Assembly: GCF_018449725.1 (NCBI RefSeq)
Contig: NZ_JAAVVC010000008.1
Coordinates: 186,001-250,000 of the forward strand
Source: Pseudomonas sp. dw_612
GTDB lineage: Bacteria > Pseudomonadota > Gammaproteobacteria > Pseudomonadales > Pseudomonadaceae
Direction of reading: 5' to 3'
DNA: 64,000 nt
The position numbers were made by a program, and so were the translations under genes. Positions 19,557 through 28,356 of the stretch are shown piece by piece. Below the pieces are notes generated by a model. It made no database searches and was not told the DNA's origin. It saw only the letters and a list, made by a program, of their open reading frames with translations. Every line of letters begins with the position of its first letter. Within the stretch, counting starts at the first letter, position 1.

Positions 19557-21122
19557 ATGTTCGCTTCAGCGACTGTTTCGAGCACCCCGTTGGTGGGTAG
19601 CCAGCCAACCGCAACACCTGTCGATGAGCCGTACCTGCTGGAGATCATCAACGTCAGCAAGGGTTTTCCCGGTGTGGTGGCCTTGTCCGATGTGCAACTG
19701 CGGGTGCGCCCCGGTTCCGTGCTGGCCTTGATGGGCGAGAACGGCGCGGGCAAATCGACCCTGATGAAAATCATCGCCGGCATCTACCAGCCGGACGCCG
19801 GTGAAATTCGCCTGCGGGGCAAACCGGTGGTCTTCGAAACGCCCTTGGCGGCGTTGCAGTCCGGGATCGCGATGATCCACCAGGAACTGAATCTGATGCC
19901 GCACATGAGCATCGCCGAGAACATCTGGATCGGTCGCGAGCAGCTCAACGGCTTCCACATGATCGATCACCGCGAAATGCACCGCTGCACGGCGAAACTG
20001 CTGGAACGCCTGCGCATCAACCTCGATCCGGAAGAGCAGGTCGGCAACCTGAGCATCGCCGAACGGCAGATGGTCGAGATCGCCAAGGCTGTGTCCTACG
20101 ATTCCGACGTCCTGATCATGGACGAACCGACCTCGGCCATCACCGACAAGGAAGTCGCCCACCTGTTCTCGATCATTGCCGACCTCAAGAGCCAGGGCAA
20201 AGGCATCATCTACATCACCCACAAAATGAACGAAGTGTTCGCCATCGCCGACGAAGTGGCGGTGTTCCGTGACGGCGCCTACATCGGCCTGCAACGGGCC
20301 GACAGCATGGACGGCGACAGCCTGATTTCGATGATGGTCGGCCGTGAGCTGAGCCAGTTGTTCCCGGTGCGCGAGAAGCCGATTGGCGATTTGCTGCTGT
20401 CGGTGCGCGACCTCAAGCTCGACGGCATTTTCAAAGGCGTGTCCTTTGACCTGCATGCCGGGGAGATTCTCGGCATCGCCGGGTTGATGGGCTCCGGGCG
20501 GACCAACGTCGCCGAAGCGATTTTCGGCATCACTCCCAGCGACGGCGGCGAGATTCGCCTCGATGGTCAGGTGGTGCGTATCAGCGATCCGCACATGGCC
20601 ATTGAGAAGGGCTTCGCGCTGTTGACCGAGGATCGCAAACTCAGTGGCCTGTTCCCGTGCCTGTCGGTGCTGGAAAACATGGAAATGGCCGTGCTGCCGC
20701 ATTACGCCGGTCACGGTTTCATCCAGCAGAAAGCCCTGCGGGTGTTGTGCGAAGACATGTGCAAGAAGCTGCGGGTCAAGACCCCGTCGCTGGAGCAATG
20801 CATCGACACCTTGTCCGGCGGTAATCAACAGAAAGCCTTGCTGGCACGCTGGCTGATGACCAATCCCCGGATCCTGATTCTCGACGAGCCAACCCGTGGC
20901 ATCGATGTCGGCGCCAAGGCCGAGATTTATCGGCTCATCTCTTACCTCGCCAGCGAAGGCATGGCGGTGATCATGATTTCCTCGGAACTGCCGGAAGTGC
21001 TCGGCATGAGCGACCGGGTGATGGTCATGCACGAGGGCGACCTGATGGGCACCCTCGACCGCAGCGAAGCGACCCAGGAACGGGTGATGCAATTGGCCTC
21101 GGGCATGTCCGCGGTTCACTAA
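19557..21122 (+). CDS. Inositol-type sugar ABC transporter, ATP-binding protein
   Basis: A 521-residue tandem ATPase of the RbsA/IatA type. The first domain has Walker [10 protein letters not shown] at 60-68, signature [14 protein letters not shown], and Walker [11 protein letters not shown]. The second has the degenerate Walker [10 protein letters not shown] typical of this family near 308, signature [15 protein letters not shown] and [14 protein letters not shown]. The start with GGAG eight bases upstream was chosen over ATGs slightly earlier. It couples ATP hydrolysis to sugar uptake through the downstream permease. Confidence 0.92.
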   Translation: MFASATVSSTPLVGSQPTATPVDEPYLLEIINVSKGFPGVVALSDVQLRVRPGSVLALMGENGAGKSTLMKIIAGIYQPDAGEIRLRGKPVVFETPLAALQSGIAMIHQELNLMPHMSIAENIWIGREQLNGFHMIDHREMHRCTAKLLERLRINLDPEEQVGNLSIAERQMVEIAKAVSYDSDVLIMDEPTSAITDKEVAHLFSIIADLKSQGKGIIYITHKMNEVFAIADEVAVFRDGAYIGLQRADSMDGDSLISMMVGRELSQLFPVREKPIGDLLLSVRDLKLDGIFKGVSFDLHAGEILGIAGLMGSGRTNVAEAIFGITPSDGGEIRLDGQVVRISDPHMAIEKGFALLTEDRKLSGLFPCLSVLENMEMAVLPHYAGHGFIQQKALRVLCEDMCKKLRVKTPSLEQCIDTLSGGNQQKALLARWLMTNPRILILDEPTRGIDVGAKAEIYRLISYLASEGMAVIMISSELPEVLGMSDRVMVMHEGDLMGTLDRSEATQERVMQLASGMSAVH

Positions 21123-21179
21123 TTGATGTCGGCGATGGCTGCGGCCAGCGCTGGCGACGGGATAGAAGGGTGAGTGGTT

Positions 21180-22202
21180 ATGAACGCGATACTGGAAAAC
21201 AAGCCAGCAACGGCACCGACCAAGAGTCGTCGGCGCTTTCCGACGGAACTGAGCATCTTCCTGGTGCTGATCGGCATCGGCCTGGTCTTTGAAGTGTTCG
21301 GCTGGATCGTGCGCGATCAGAGTTTCCTGATGAACTCCCAGCGTCTGGTGCTGATGATCCTGCAAGTGTCGATCATCGGCCTGCTGGCCATCGGTGTGAC
21401 CCAGGTGATTATCACCACCGGTATCGACCTGTCCTCCGGTTCGGTGCTGGCGCTGTCGGCGATGATTGCCGCCAGCCTGGCCCAGACCTCGGACTTTGCC
21501 CGGGCGGTGTTTCCGTCGCTGACCGATTTGCCGGTGTGGATACCGGTGATTGCCGGGCTTGGGGTCGGGTTGCTGGCGGGGGCGATCAACGGCAGCATCA
21601 TTGCGATCACCGGAATCCCGCCTTTTATTGCCACCCTCGGCATGATGGTCTCGGCCCGTGGTCTGGCGCGGTATTACACCGAAGGCCAACCGGTGAGCAT
21701 GTTGTCCGATTCCTACACCGCCATCGGCCACGGCGCCATGCCGGTCATCATTTTCCTGGTGGTGGCGGTGATCTTCCACATCGCCCTGCGCTACACCAAG
21801 TACGGCAAATACACCTACGCCATCGGCGGCAACATGCAGGCGGCGCGGACTTCCGGGATCAACGTCAAGCGGCATCTGGTGATCGTCTACAGCATCGCCG
21901 GGTTGCTCGCGGGCCTGGCAGGTGTGGTGGCTTCGGCCCGTGCCGCGACCGGGCAGGCCGGGATGGGCATGTCGTATGAACTGGATGCGATTGCCGCTGC
22001 GGTGATCGGCGGCACCAGCCTGGCGGGCGGCGTCGGGCGCATCACCGGGACCGTGATTGGCGCGTTGATTCTCGGGGTGATGGCCAGCGGCTTTACCTTT
22101 GTCGGGGTTGATGCGTATATTCAGGACATCATCAAAGGATTGATTATTGTTGTGGCCGTGGTCATCGACCAGTACCGCAACAAGCGCAAACTCAAGCGCT
22201 GA
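21180..22202 (+). CDS. Inositol-type sugar ABC transporter, permease
   Basis: A 340-residue inner-membrane permease of the RbsC/IatP family with about eight to ten hydrophobic segments. Family motifs are TTGIDLSSGSVLALSAM (about 79-95), GSIIAITGIPPFIATLG and YAIGGNMQAARTSGINV. The single permease gene implies a homodimer, as usual for this class. A strong hairpin follows the stop codon by 21 bases, closing the inositol locus. Confidence 0.92.
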   Translation: MNAILENKPATAPTKSRRRFPTELSIFLVLIGIGLVFEVFGWIVRDQSFLMNSQRLVLMILQVSIIGLLAIGVTQVIITTGIDLSSGSVLALSAMIAASLAQTSDFARAVFPSLTDLPVWIPVIAGLGVGLLAGAINGSIIAITGIPPFIATLGMMVSARGLARYYTEGQPVSMLSDSYTAIGHGAMPVIIFLVVAVIFHIALRYTKYGKYTYAIGGNMQAARTSGINVKRHLVIVYSIAGLLAGLAGVVASARAATGQAGMGMSYELDAIAAAVIGGTSLAGGVGRITGTVIGALILGVMASGFTFVGVDAYIQDIIKGLIIVVAVVIDQYRNKRKLKR

Positions 22203-22222
22203 ATCCGAAACAAACCGCAAAA

Positions 22223-22249
22223 TGCGCCACGCCTGATCCGCGTGGCGCA
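22223..22249 (+). terminator. Hairpin terminator after the inositol importer
   Basis: TGCGCCACGC / GCGTGGCGCA forms a 10-bp perfect stem with a 7-base loop, followed by GCCGTTTGTCTT. The U-run is imperfect, but position right after the last gene supports a terminator. Confidence 0.65.
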
Positions 22250-22528
22250 GCCGTTTGTCTTCTATATACAGCCGCTTGACTGAATTTCTTGCTATAAACG
22301 CACTCCGATAACCACCGCAACCGCTGCCAAAGCGCACTTTCCGGGTGTTGTCGGACAAATTCGCTGTCTTTTCAGTTGCTGAGGCCTCAAGTCGGCCTTA
22401 GACTGCCGCCCCTCGTAAATTGAGTGCCGGGTGGCGCTTGGAGTACATGGCGCCTTTCCGACGGCCGACGAGGTCCGACGGAACGCTCCCTAATTCGCCT
22501 TAATGCACGTTTTTTTATAGAGATATCA

Positions 22529-22933
22529 ATGACAAAGGACAAGTTGCTGGCCATGCCGGCGGATGACTACATGAATGCCGAGCAACATGCTTTTTTCTAT
22601 GAGCTGTTGCAGAACATGAAAGTCGAAACCCACGAGCGCATCGAACAGAACCGTATCGCCATCGAAAGCCTGGACACTCCGGCTGACCCGGCCGATGCGG
22701 CTTCCGTTGAAGAAGAGCGCACCTGGCTGGTCAACGCGATCGATCGCGACCAGCGCATGCTGCCTCAGTTGGAACAGGCTCTGGAACGCATCAAAGAAGA
22801 CAGCTTCGGCTGGTGCGACGACAGCGGAGAGGCCATTGGCCTGAAACGCCTGCTGATCAGCCCGACCACCAAGTACTGCATCGAAGCTCAAGAGCGCCAC
22901 GAGCAAATCGACAAGCACCAGCGTCAGGCTTGA
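22529..22933 (+). CDS. DksA-family protein with incomplete zinc finger (DksA2-like)
   Basis: A 134-residue RNA-polymerase secondary-channel protein. The coiled-coil tip keeps DPADAA (Asp53, Asp56, Ala58), matching the DxxDxA motif of E. coli DksA, so it may act with ppGpp. Of the four zinc-finger cysteines only the first and third remain (Cys96, Cys117); the second and fourth positions are Ser99 and Ala120. This resembles the zinc-independent DksA2 of P. aeruginosa, which substitutes for DksA when zinc is scarce. The 5' region (22250-22528) is long, with a T-run at 22507-22516, and shows no other gene. Confidence 0.85.
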   Translation: MTKDKLLAMPADDYMNAEQHAFFYELLQNMKVETHERIEQNRIAIESLDTPADPADAASVEEERTWLVNAIDRDQRMLPQLEQALERIKEDSFGWCDDSGEAIGLKRLLISPTTKYCIEAQERHEQIDKHQRQA

Positions 22934-22969
22934 TTCTGCAAGGCAACCCACACATTGTGGGGTGCCCTG

Positions 22970-23035
22970 AAAAGATCGCAGCCTTCGGCAGCGCCTACAC
23001 CGATCCCGTAGGAGCTGCCGAAGGCTGCGATCTTT
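22970..23035. repeat. Inverted repeat (family B)
   Basis: AAAGATCGCAGCCTTCGGCA and its inverse GTAGGAGCTGCCGAAGGCTG lie 37 bases after the DksA-like stop. It could serve as a terminator for that gene. Confidence 0.85.
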
Positions 23036-23171
23036 GCTTTTCGTCGTCTGCGAAACTCTCCGCACTTCTTTTGACCTGCTGCAACATCCACTACTAACGG
23101 ACCATAGATAATGGCCCACTAGTGGCGTTTAATGCAGTCACAACAAATAGAAATCGCATGGGGTGACGAAG

Positions 23172-24776
23172 ATGACGAGAGACGGATCTCTGGTTGGGCA
23201 TGTGCCTGCACCAGTGCTTGCGCCGAAAAACCTCTGGCTGACGCCCACTGTGCAAAGCATCGCCCTGGTGCTGTTGCTCTGTGGCATGAGCCTGGGCGGC
23301 GCATCGCTTTACATCGGCCTGCCCGTGGCGGTGCTGATCATCTGGCTGCCGCGCCTGCGTTCGCGCGCGATCCCCGATTCAACCCCGGCGGACAACACCA
23401 GCGCCATCGCCGAGCTGACCCGCGACCTTTCCTACACCACCAGTCACAACGCACTGTCCGCCGCTGGCGTGGCGTTTTCGGTCAAGCAACTGGCCGAGAA
23501 GGTGCAATCACAACTCGACGCGGCCAAGCGGATCGTCAGCAACGCGGAAGTGATGATCAGCACCGAGCAGGCGACGTCGACACTCAGCCGAGAAGCCCTG
23601 ACCGCGGCCAGTGAGGCCCACCAGAGCAGTGCTGCCGGGCGCACCGAACTGATCGAATCCATCTCGCGCATGCATCAGCTCAGCCAACGCGCCAGCGCCA
23701 GCCGAGAATTGATCGAAGCCCTGAGTTTGCGCAGCGATGACATTCAGCGGGTTACCCTGGTGATCCAGTCCATCGCCAGCCAGACCAACCTGCTGGCGCT
23801 GAACGCCGCCATCGAAGCGGCACGGGCCGGGGAACACGGTCGCGGGTTTGCGGTGGTGGCGGATGAAGTGCGCGGCCTCGCTGCCCGCACCGCAACGGCG
23901 ACCGGTGAAGTCGGGGAGATGGTCGCCGACATCCAGCAACGCACAGCGCAAGTGGTGGAGCAGATTCGCCAGCTCTCCAGCGACCTGGACGTCGGCGTCA
24001 AACAGGTGGAACACACCGGCCAGCATCTGGAAAACATCGCGCGCCTGGCTGCCGGTGTGGAGCATCAGGTCGGCGAAATCGCCCGGGGCGCCGACACCAA
24101 CCGCGAACAACTGGACAGCCTGTTTCATGCCATCGAGCAGATGCGCAGCGATTTGGCGATCAGTGATCAGCAGACTCAGCATCTGGCCAAGGCTGCGGTG
24201 CAGATGGAAGGGCAGGCTGAAACCATCAGCGAGCGCCTGGCTGAGGTCGGGCTGGACGACTATCACCAACGGATTTATGACCTGGCCCGTGAGGGTGCGA
24301 GTCAGATTGCCGCGCGTTTTGAGGCGGATATCGATCAGGGGCGGGTCAGCCTCGATGACCTGTTCGATCGCAATTACCAGGCGATTCCCAACACCAGCCC
24401 GGCCAAGTTCCAGACGCGCTTCGACCGTTACACCGATCAGGTGTTGCCGGCGATTCAGGAACCGCTGCTACCGCGTCATGAGGGTTTGGTATTTGCCATC
24501 GCCTGCACCCAGCAGGGCTACGTGCCGACTCATAACACGGTGTTCAGCCAACCGCTGACCGGGGATGCTCAGGTCGATACCTTGCAGAACCGCACCAAAC
24601 GCAAGTTCGCTGATCGCACCGGGATTCGTTGTGGCAGCCATCAGCAGCCGGTGCTGTTGCAGACGTATACCCGCGATACCGGTGAGTTGATGCACGACTT
24701 GTCGGTGCCGATCATGGTCAAGGGGCGGCATTGGGGTGGGTTGCGGTTGGGGTATAAACCGGAGAAACCACGCTAG
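23172..24776 (+). CDS. Methyl-accepting chemotaxis protein with C-terminal sensor
   Basis: A 534-residue chemoreceptor. The N-terminus has a short hydrophobic hairpin (about 26-60) with no periplasmic loop, then coiled coil and the MCP signalling tip at about 205-242 ([20 protein letters not shown]). After the signalling domain come about 170 extra residues (about 360-534) with a PAS/Cache-like pattern ending in [15 protein letters not shown]. Sensing is therefore probably cytoplasmic and C-terminal to the CheA/CheW contact. The ATG with a GGGGTG site was chosen over a GTG three codons earlier. The signal is unknown. Confidence 0.88.
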   Translation: MTRDGSLVGHVPAPVLAPKNLWLTPTVQSIALVLLLCGMSLGGASLYIGLPVAVLIIWLPRLRSRAIPDSTPADNTSAIAELTRDLSYTTSHNALSAAGVAFSVKQLAEKVQSQLDAAKRIVSNAEVMISTEQATSTLSREALTAASEAHQSSAAGRTELIESISRMHQLSQRASASRELIEALSLRSDDIQRVTLVIQSIASQTNLLALNAAIEAARAGEHGRGFAVVADEVRGLAARTATATGEVGEMVADIQQRTAQVVEQIRQLSSDLDVGVKQVEHTGQHLENIARLAAGVEHQVGEIARGADTNREQLDSLFHAIEQMRSDLAISDQQTQHLAKAAVQMEGQAETISERLAEVGLDDYHQRIYDLAREGASQIAARFEADIDQGRVSLDDLFDRNYQAIPNTSPAKFQTRFDRYTDQVLPAIQEPLLPRHEGLVFAIACTQQGYVPTHNTVFSQPLTGDAQVDTLQNRTKRKFADRTGIRCGSHQQPVLLQTYTRDTGELMHDLSVPIMVKGRHWGGLRLGYKPEKPR

Positions 24777-24818
24777 GTGCGTGGTTCTGTATACAGATGT
24801 CGAAGCAAGGTTTCGCCT

Positions 24819-24963
24819 GTAGCAGCTGCCGAGGTACGAGGCTGCGTTCGGCTGCGCAGCAGTCGTAAAACCTGAACGCGCGGGTCTTACTGAAGAAACG
24901 CGCCGGCTGATTTCACGACTGCTTCGCAGCCGAACGCAGCCTCGTACCTCGACAGCTGCTACG
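24819..24963. repeat. Large palindromic repeat (family C)
   Basis: GTAGCAGCTGCCGAGGTACG AGGCTGCGTTCGGCTGCG... faces its inverse CGCAGCCGAACGCAGCCTCG... over about 145 bases, separated by a 40-base centre. It is a different REP-like family from A and B and fills the gap between the chemoreceptor and the DUF2789 gene. Confidence 0.85.
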
Positions 24964-24992
24964 AGCGAATGCCAGTTGCTACAGGTGGGGGG

Positions 24993-25232
24993 CTAGTGAA
25001 CCTGATGCATCCGCAGATTCAGATCATCCACCACCCGTGCCCAGTCCGCGTCTTCACGCAGTTGTTCTTTCAGGAAGCCTGCTTGTTGCGGCGTCCAGAA
25101 TTCGGCGTCGATCAGTTTTTTGTCGTCGGGAAGTGGTGAGTGACTGCCAATGAAATCGTCGATGGCCTTCTCGCTGGAGTCCAGGCCGAGCTGGTCGAAC
25201 AAACCTTTTAAATCGTGTGTAGGTGAATCCAT
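24993..25232 (-). CDS. DUF2789 family protein
   Basis: A 79-residue acidic, helical protein: PTHDLKGLFDQLGLDSSEKA, a short FIGSHSPLPDD loop, then FWTPQQAGFLKEQLREDADW. This matches my memory of DUF2789, common in Pseudomonas and of unknown function. AAGGAG lies six bases before the second of two in-frame ATGs; the first ATG abuts it directly, so the shorter start is preferred. Confidence 0.8.
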   Translation of the reverse strand: MDSPTHDLKGLFDQLGLDSSEKAIDDFIGSHSPLPDDKKLIDAEFWTPQQAGFLKEQLREDADWARVVDDLNLRMHQVH

Positions 25233-25362
25233 GTTCATCTCCTTGCGGGTCGCGTCGAGTGCGAGGTCTGAGGGGCGGCTTCACTGCATCTGAGGGAGCC
25301 GCGCTTCAGGAGTTCGATTGCGATGGTCGAAAGCAGGAGAGAGCATAGACGGCAAAGCCGGA

Positions 25363-25593
25363 TCAGGCTTTCAATGCACCGTCATCGACCGCCAGCTTCA
25401 ACGCCTTGGCGGCTTCCTGGGCGGCGATGAAGGCGACGTCCGAGGTTTTGAACCAGCGATCCTTCTCGACCTGGTGATAGGTCACGGTGGTCAAGGGTGG
25501 TTTGGCACGCATCACAATGACAGCCTGGAATTCGCCGTCGACTTCTCTGGCTTCGCCCCGGATAAAAAATTCACCGATATCAAATTCCGTCAC
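25363..25593 (-). CDS. Conserved hypothetical small protein
   Basis: A 76-residue protein when started at a GTG preceded by AGGGAAGG at good spacing (VTEFDIGEFFIRGEAREVDG...). It reads as a small beta-sheet followed by a C-terminal helix (DVAFIAAQEAAKALKLAVDD). Longer in-frame starts exist up to 25740 but lack a ribosome site. I recognise no named family. It stands alone between the DUF2789 gene and another small minus-strand gene. Confidence 0.6.
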   Translation of the reverse strand: MTEFDIGEFFIRGEAREVDGEFQAVIVMRAKPPLTTVTYHQVEKDRWFKTSDVAFIAAQEAAKALKLAVDDGALKA

Positions 25594-25749
25594 GTAGCAG
25601 CCTTCCCTTGAAAATATTCTGTTGTATTGAAAACCGTCCGCCGAGGGGCCGGGATTCATGGGTTGCGCAGTATGGCAGTAGTTGCCGGCCGACGGCTGAG
25701 TTAAGTCGTCGGCGTGACGAAACGTCATCAGGGAATGCAAGGCTTGACG

Positions 25750-25998
25750 TCAGGTGCGTGCCGCCAGCGAGCGGGCGAGGGCGCAGGCTTCGTTATGGTC
25801 TGCGCGGAAACCTCTGACACGGCCAGTGGCCGTTTCCTTGATGTGGAAGAACGCCTTGCCGGCCGGCACCACCTGAAAAGCAGGCAGGGCAAGCGCTTGA
25901 AGGGTTGGGGCAAAGGCCTGAAACACCAGTGGGGGCAGGGGCGCCGGAGGGTTTGTGTGAGGCGTCGAGTGCTTCGCAAAGTGGGTCATGGTGCACAT
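25750..25998 (-). CDS. Hypothetical small protein, unrecognised
   Basis: An 82-residue frame starting at an ATG with AAAGGAC five bases upstream. The first half is Pro-rich (THFAKHSTPHTNPPAPLPPL). The second half looks folded (AGKAFFHIKETATGRVRGFR and NEACALARSL), which resembles a small nucleic-acid or ligand-binding motif, but no family can be named. The opposite-strand frame of similar span has no ribosome site and is judged a shadow. The following 400 bases to 26407 hold no convincing gene. Confidence 0.5.
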   Translation of the reverse strand: MCTMTHFAKHSTPHTNPPAPLPPLVFQAFAPTLQALALPAFQVVPAGKAFFHIKETATGRVRGFRADHNEACALARSLAART

Positions 25999-26407
25999 AA
26001 GAAGTCCTTTTCGTATTTTTACCGACGTGTGTTCGTCGTTTTGAGTAGTCTCGACGAGCATGGCTGCTCTAGAATCGCCAACACTGGTTGACGATTGGCA
26101 TCCATCTAAAGCAATTTTTTACGGGCGATATGTCGGAAAAGTGCTTTTCTTGAAGGGATTTTTCCCTAAAGTTGGTAGGCCGCCTTTTCTGGCCTCCAGA
26201 AGGGTGTTTTCCTTCAACGTTTGGCGAACGTCAGGGAGGACGGCGCGAGTGACAATCCAGTAATCTCTCTTACCTCGCGATGGATGAGCGCTCTGCTCAG
26301 TTCAGGATTCGACCCGGCCCATTCGGCAACACCTTCGCCATGGCCGCTTTTTTCTGCTGTGCGTTTTTCCTGCGTGCAGCATCATTTTCAGATGTGGGGA
26401 TGTTTCC

Positions 26408-26878
26408 TTGGCAGTAAGTAATCTTGATATGCACGCGTTGTTCGTCCTGGGCGATTTGCGTGCGAAGTTGGTTAAACAGTTCCAGTCCCGTTTTGTCTAT
26501 GTCACCGAACAGAACGCCGAAGGCATCTACATTGCCGAAATCGATACCGAAGAAGCGCTGGTGGTGGACGACAAGCCTGGCCTGAAACTCAAGGTCGGCG
26601 ATCACTTCAGCGCCTCGGTATTGCCCAGTCGCGAAGGCGGCAAACTGGACATCAAGTTCCGTGAAATCAAACTGACGGTTTACGGTTTGGGCGATTACGC
26701 GTTTGTCACCACCGCTGATGGTCACGGGATCGTGTTCAAGGAAGGCCATAGCGTGGTGATGGTATTCGCCGCCCACCAGCAGTTGCAGGAAGGCCTGACC
26801 AAAACCCTGAAAGCCGTGACGGCCAAGGCTGCGAAATGGCGCAAAGGTGAACTGGTGACCTTCAAGGCCAGCGAGTAA
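26408..26878 (+). CDS. Conserved hypothetical protein, unrecognised
   Basis: A 156-residue soluble alpha/beta protein (SNLDMHALFVLGDLRAKLVK..., then IAEIDTEEALVVDDKPGLKL and GDYAFVTTADGHGIVFKEGH). No signal peptide or membrane segment is seen. A TTG start at 26408 has GGGGA eight bases upstream; the ATG at 26429 is the alternative but has a weak site. The stop overlaps the next ATG by one base (TAATG), so the two are translated together. Function unknown. Confidence 0.65.
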   Translation: MAVSNLDMHALFVLGDLRAKLVKQFQSRFVYVTEQNAEGIYIAEIDTEEALVVDDKPGLKLKVGDHFSASVLPSREGGKLDIKFREIKLTVYGLGDYAFVTTADGHGIVFKEGHSVVMVFAAHQQLQEGLTKTLKAVTAKAAKWRKGELVTFKASE

Positions 26879-27081
26879 TGCCTCTGACCCGCGCCGATTT
26901 CCATGTGCAGAACCTTGCCAGTGCACAGGTCGAGGCCCAGCGCCTGTTCGACCAGAAGGCGATTCTGCAGGGCGGCTGGCTGACGTGGGTGGCGTCACAG
27001 ATCTACACCTTGCGTCCGGCTGAGTACGCCAGCATGGTGCGAAGGGAGCTGGCCCGGTTGCAGCAACCTTCTGAAAAGTAA
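26878..27081 (+). CDS. Small hypothetical protein coupled to the upstream gene
   Basis: A 67-residue protein, mostly helical (DFHVQNLASAQVEAQRLFDQ, WLTWVASQIYTLRPAEYASM, VRRELARLQQ). The start codon overlaps the preceding stop by one base, which is the main support for its reality. No family is recognised; it may bind the upstream protein. Confidence 0.6.
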   Translation: MPLTRADFHVQNLASAQVEAQRLFDQKAILQGGWLTWVASQIYTLRPAEYASMVRRELARLQQPSEK

Positions 27082-27210
27082 TCCTCGTACCTCATCACCC
27101 CTAAAAAGCGGGAACCTCTACTACAGTCAATGGACTGAGTATTCAGAGGCTTGCGGTCTTGTCTGTCAGGCCATCCTGCTATTGCTGTGAACAGCACGAG
27201 GTGCAAAAGC

Positions 27211-28227
27211 ATGAAAGGACTTCGACGGTTGCTGGCCGCTACCCTGGCCACCTTTGGTTTGTTGGCTGCGCCGGTCCCGGTGTTCGCCGCCCAGGCGCCG
27301 ATCCACTTCGCCGACCTGAACTGGGAAAGCGGCAGCCTGATCACCGATATCCTGCGGATCATCGTCGAGAAGGGCTACGGCCTGCCGACCGATACGTTGC
27401 CGGGCACCACCATCACCCTGGAAACCGCCCTGGCCAACAATGACATCCAAGTCATTGGTGAAGAGTGGGCCGGCCGCAGTCCGGTGTGGGTCAAGGCCGA
27501 AGCCGAAGGCAAGGTCGCGAGCCTGGGCGATACGGTCAAGGGTGCCACCGAAGGCTGGTGGGTGCCGGAATACGTGATCAAGGGCGACCCGGCCAAGGGC
27601 ATCAAACCCCTGGCGCCAGACCTGCGCAGCGTCAGCGACCTGCCGCGCTACAAGGACGTGTTCAGCGACCCGGAAAGCCCGGGCAAGGGGCGCTTCCTCA
27701 ACAGCCCGATCGGCTGGACTTCGGAAGTGGTAAACAAGCAGAAACTCACGGCCTATGGCTTGAACGACAGTTATGTGAATTTCCGTAGCGGTTCCGGCGC
27801 AGCGCTGGATGCGGAGATTGCTTCGTCGATCCGCCGTGGCAAGCCGGTGCTGTTCTATTACTGGTCGCCGACGCCGTTGCTCGGGCGCTTCAAGTTGATT
27901 CAACTGGAAGAACCGCCGTTTGACGCCGAAGCCTGGAAAACCCTGACCGACGCCGACAACCCGAATCCGAAACCGACCCGTTCGTTGGCTTCAAAGCTAT
28001 CGATTGGGGTGTCCACGCCGTTCCAGAAACAGTACCCGCAGATTGCCGAGTTCTTCAGCAAGGTCGATTTGCCGATCGGGCCGTTGAACAAAGCCTTGGC
28101 GGAAATGAGTGAAAAGCACACTGCACCGCGCCAGGCGGCCGAGGCGTTCATGAAGGCGCATCCGCAGGTTTGGCAGGCGTGGGTGCCGAAGGATGTGGCG
28201 GATAAGGTTAGCGCGTCACTGAACTGA
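27211..28227 (+). CDS. Glycine betaine/proline-type ABC substrate-binding protein (orphan)
   Basis: A 338-residue OpuAC-family periplasmic protein. A Sec signal peptide ends near FAAQA (about 1-27). The mature chain contains IHFADLNWESGSLITDILRI, EEWAGRSPVW, ATEGWWVPEYVIKG and VLFYYWSPTPLLG, with the Trp/Tyr residues that cage quaternary amines in this family. No permease or ATPase gene lies nearby, so it probably feeds a transporter encoded elsewhere. Ligand (glycine betaine, choline, carnitine or similar) cannot be told from sequence. GAGGTG eight bases upstream supports the start. Confidence 0.85.
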   Translation: MKGLRRLLAATLATFGLLAAPVPVFAAQAPIHFADLNWESGSLITDILRIIVEKGYGLPTDTLPGTTITLETALANNDIQVIGEEWAGRSPVWVKAEAEGKVASLGDTVKGATEGWWVPEYVIKGDPAKGIKPLAPDLRSVSDLPRYKDVFSDPESPGKGRFLNSPIGWTSEVVNKQKLTAYGLNDSYVNFRSGSGAALDAEIASSIRRGKPVLFYYWSPTPLLGRFKLIQLEEPPFDAEAWKTLTDADNPNPKPTRSLASKLSIGVSTPFQKQYPQIAEFFSKVDLPIGPLNKALAEMSEKHTAPRQAAEAFMKAHPQVWQAWVPKDVADKVSASLN

Positions 28228-28235
28228 CCGCATTC

Positions 28236-28350
28236 CCTGTAGGAGCAAGGCTAGCCCGCGATGGCGATTTCACTGACGCCATCGCGGGCAAGCCTTGCTC
28301 CTACAGGGGCACGCATTCCAAATGTGGGAGCGGGCTTGCTCGCGAAGCTT
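28236..28350. repeat. REPIN plus solo REP unit (family A)
   Basis: CTGTAGGAGCAAGGCTAGCC and its inverse (28236-28309) are followed by a single GTGGGAGCGGGCTTGCTCGC at 28322-28350. They lie between the convergent binding-protein and TonB-receptor genes. Confidence 0.85.
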
Positions 28351-28356
28351 TTGCTC

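Noticed and set aside
19566..22358. 930-codon open frame antisense to the inositol importer
   Set aside because: It mirrors the codon positions of three well-supported transporter genes, spans their boundaries, and is rich in His, Gln, Arg and Asp as expected of GC-rich antisense shadow frames.
25714..26091. 125-codon plus-strand frame
   Set aside because: No ribosome site, and the opposite strand has a better supported small gene.
26060..26263. 67-codon plus-strand frame in the 400-base gap before 26408
   Set aside because: No ribosome site or domain pattern, and codon use unlike the neighbours.
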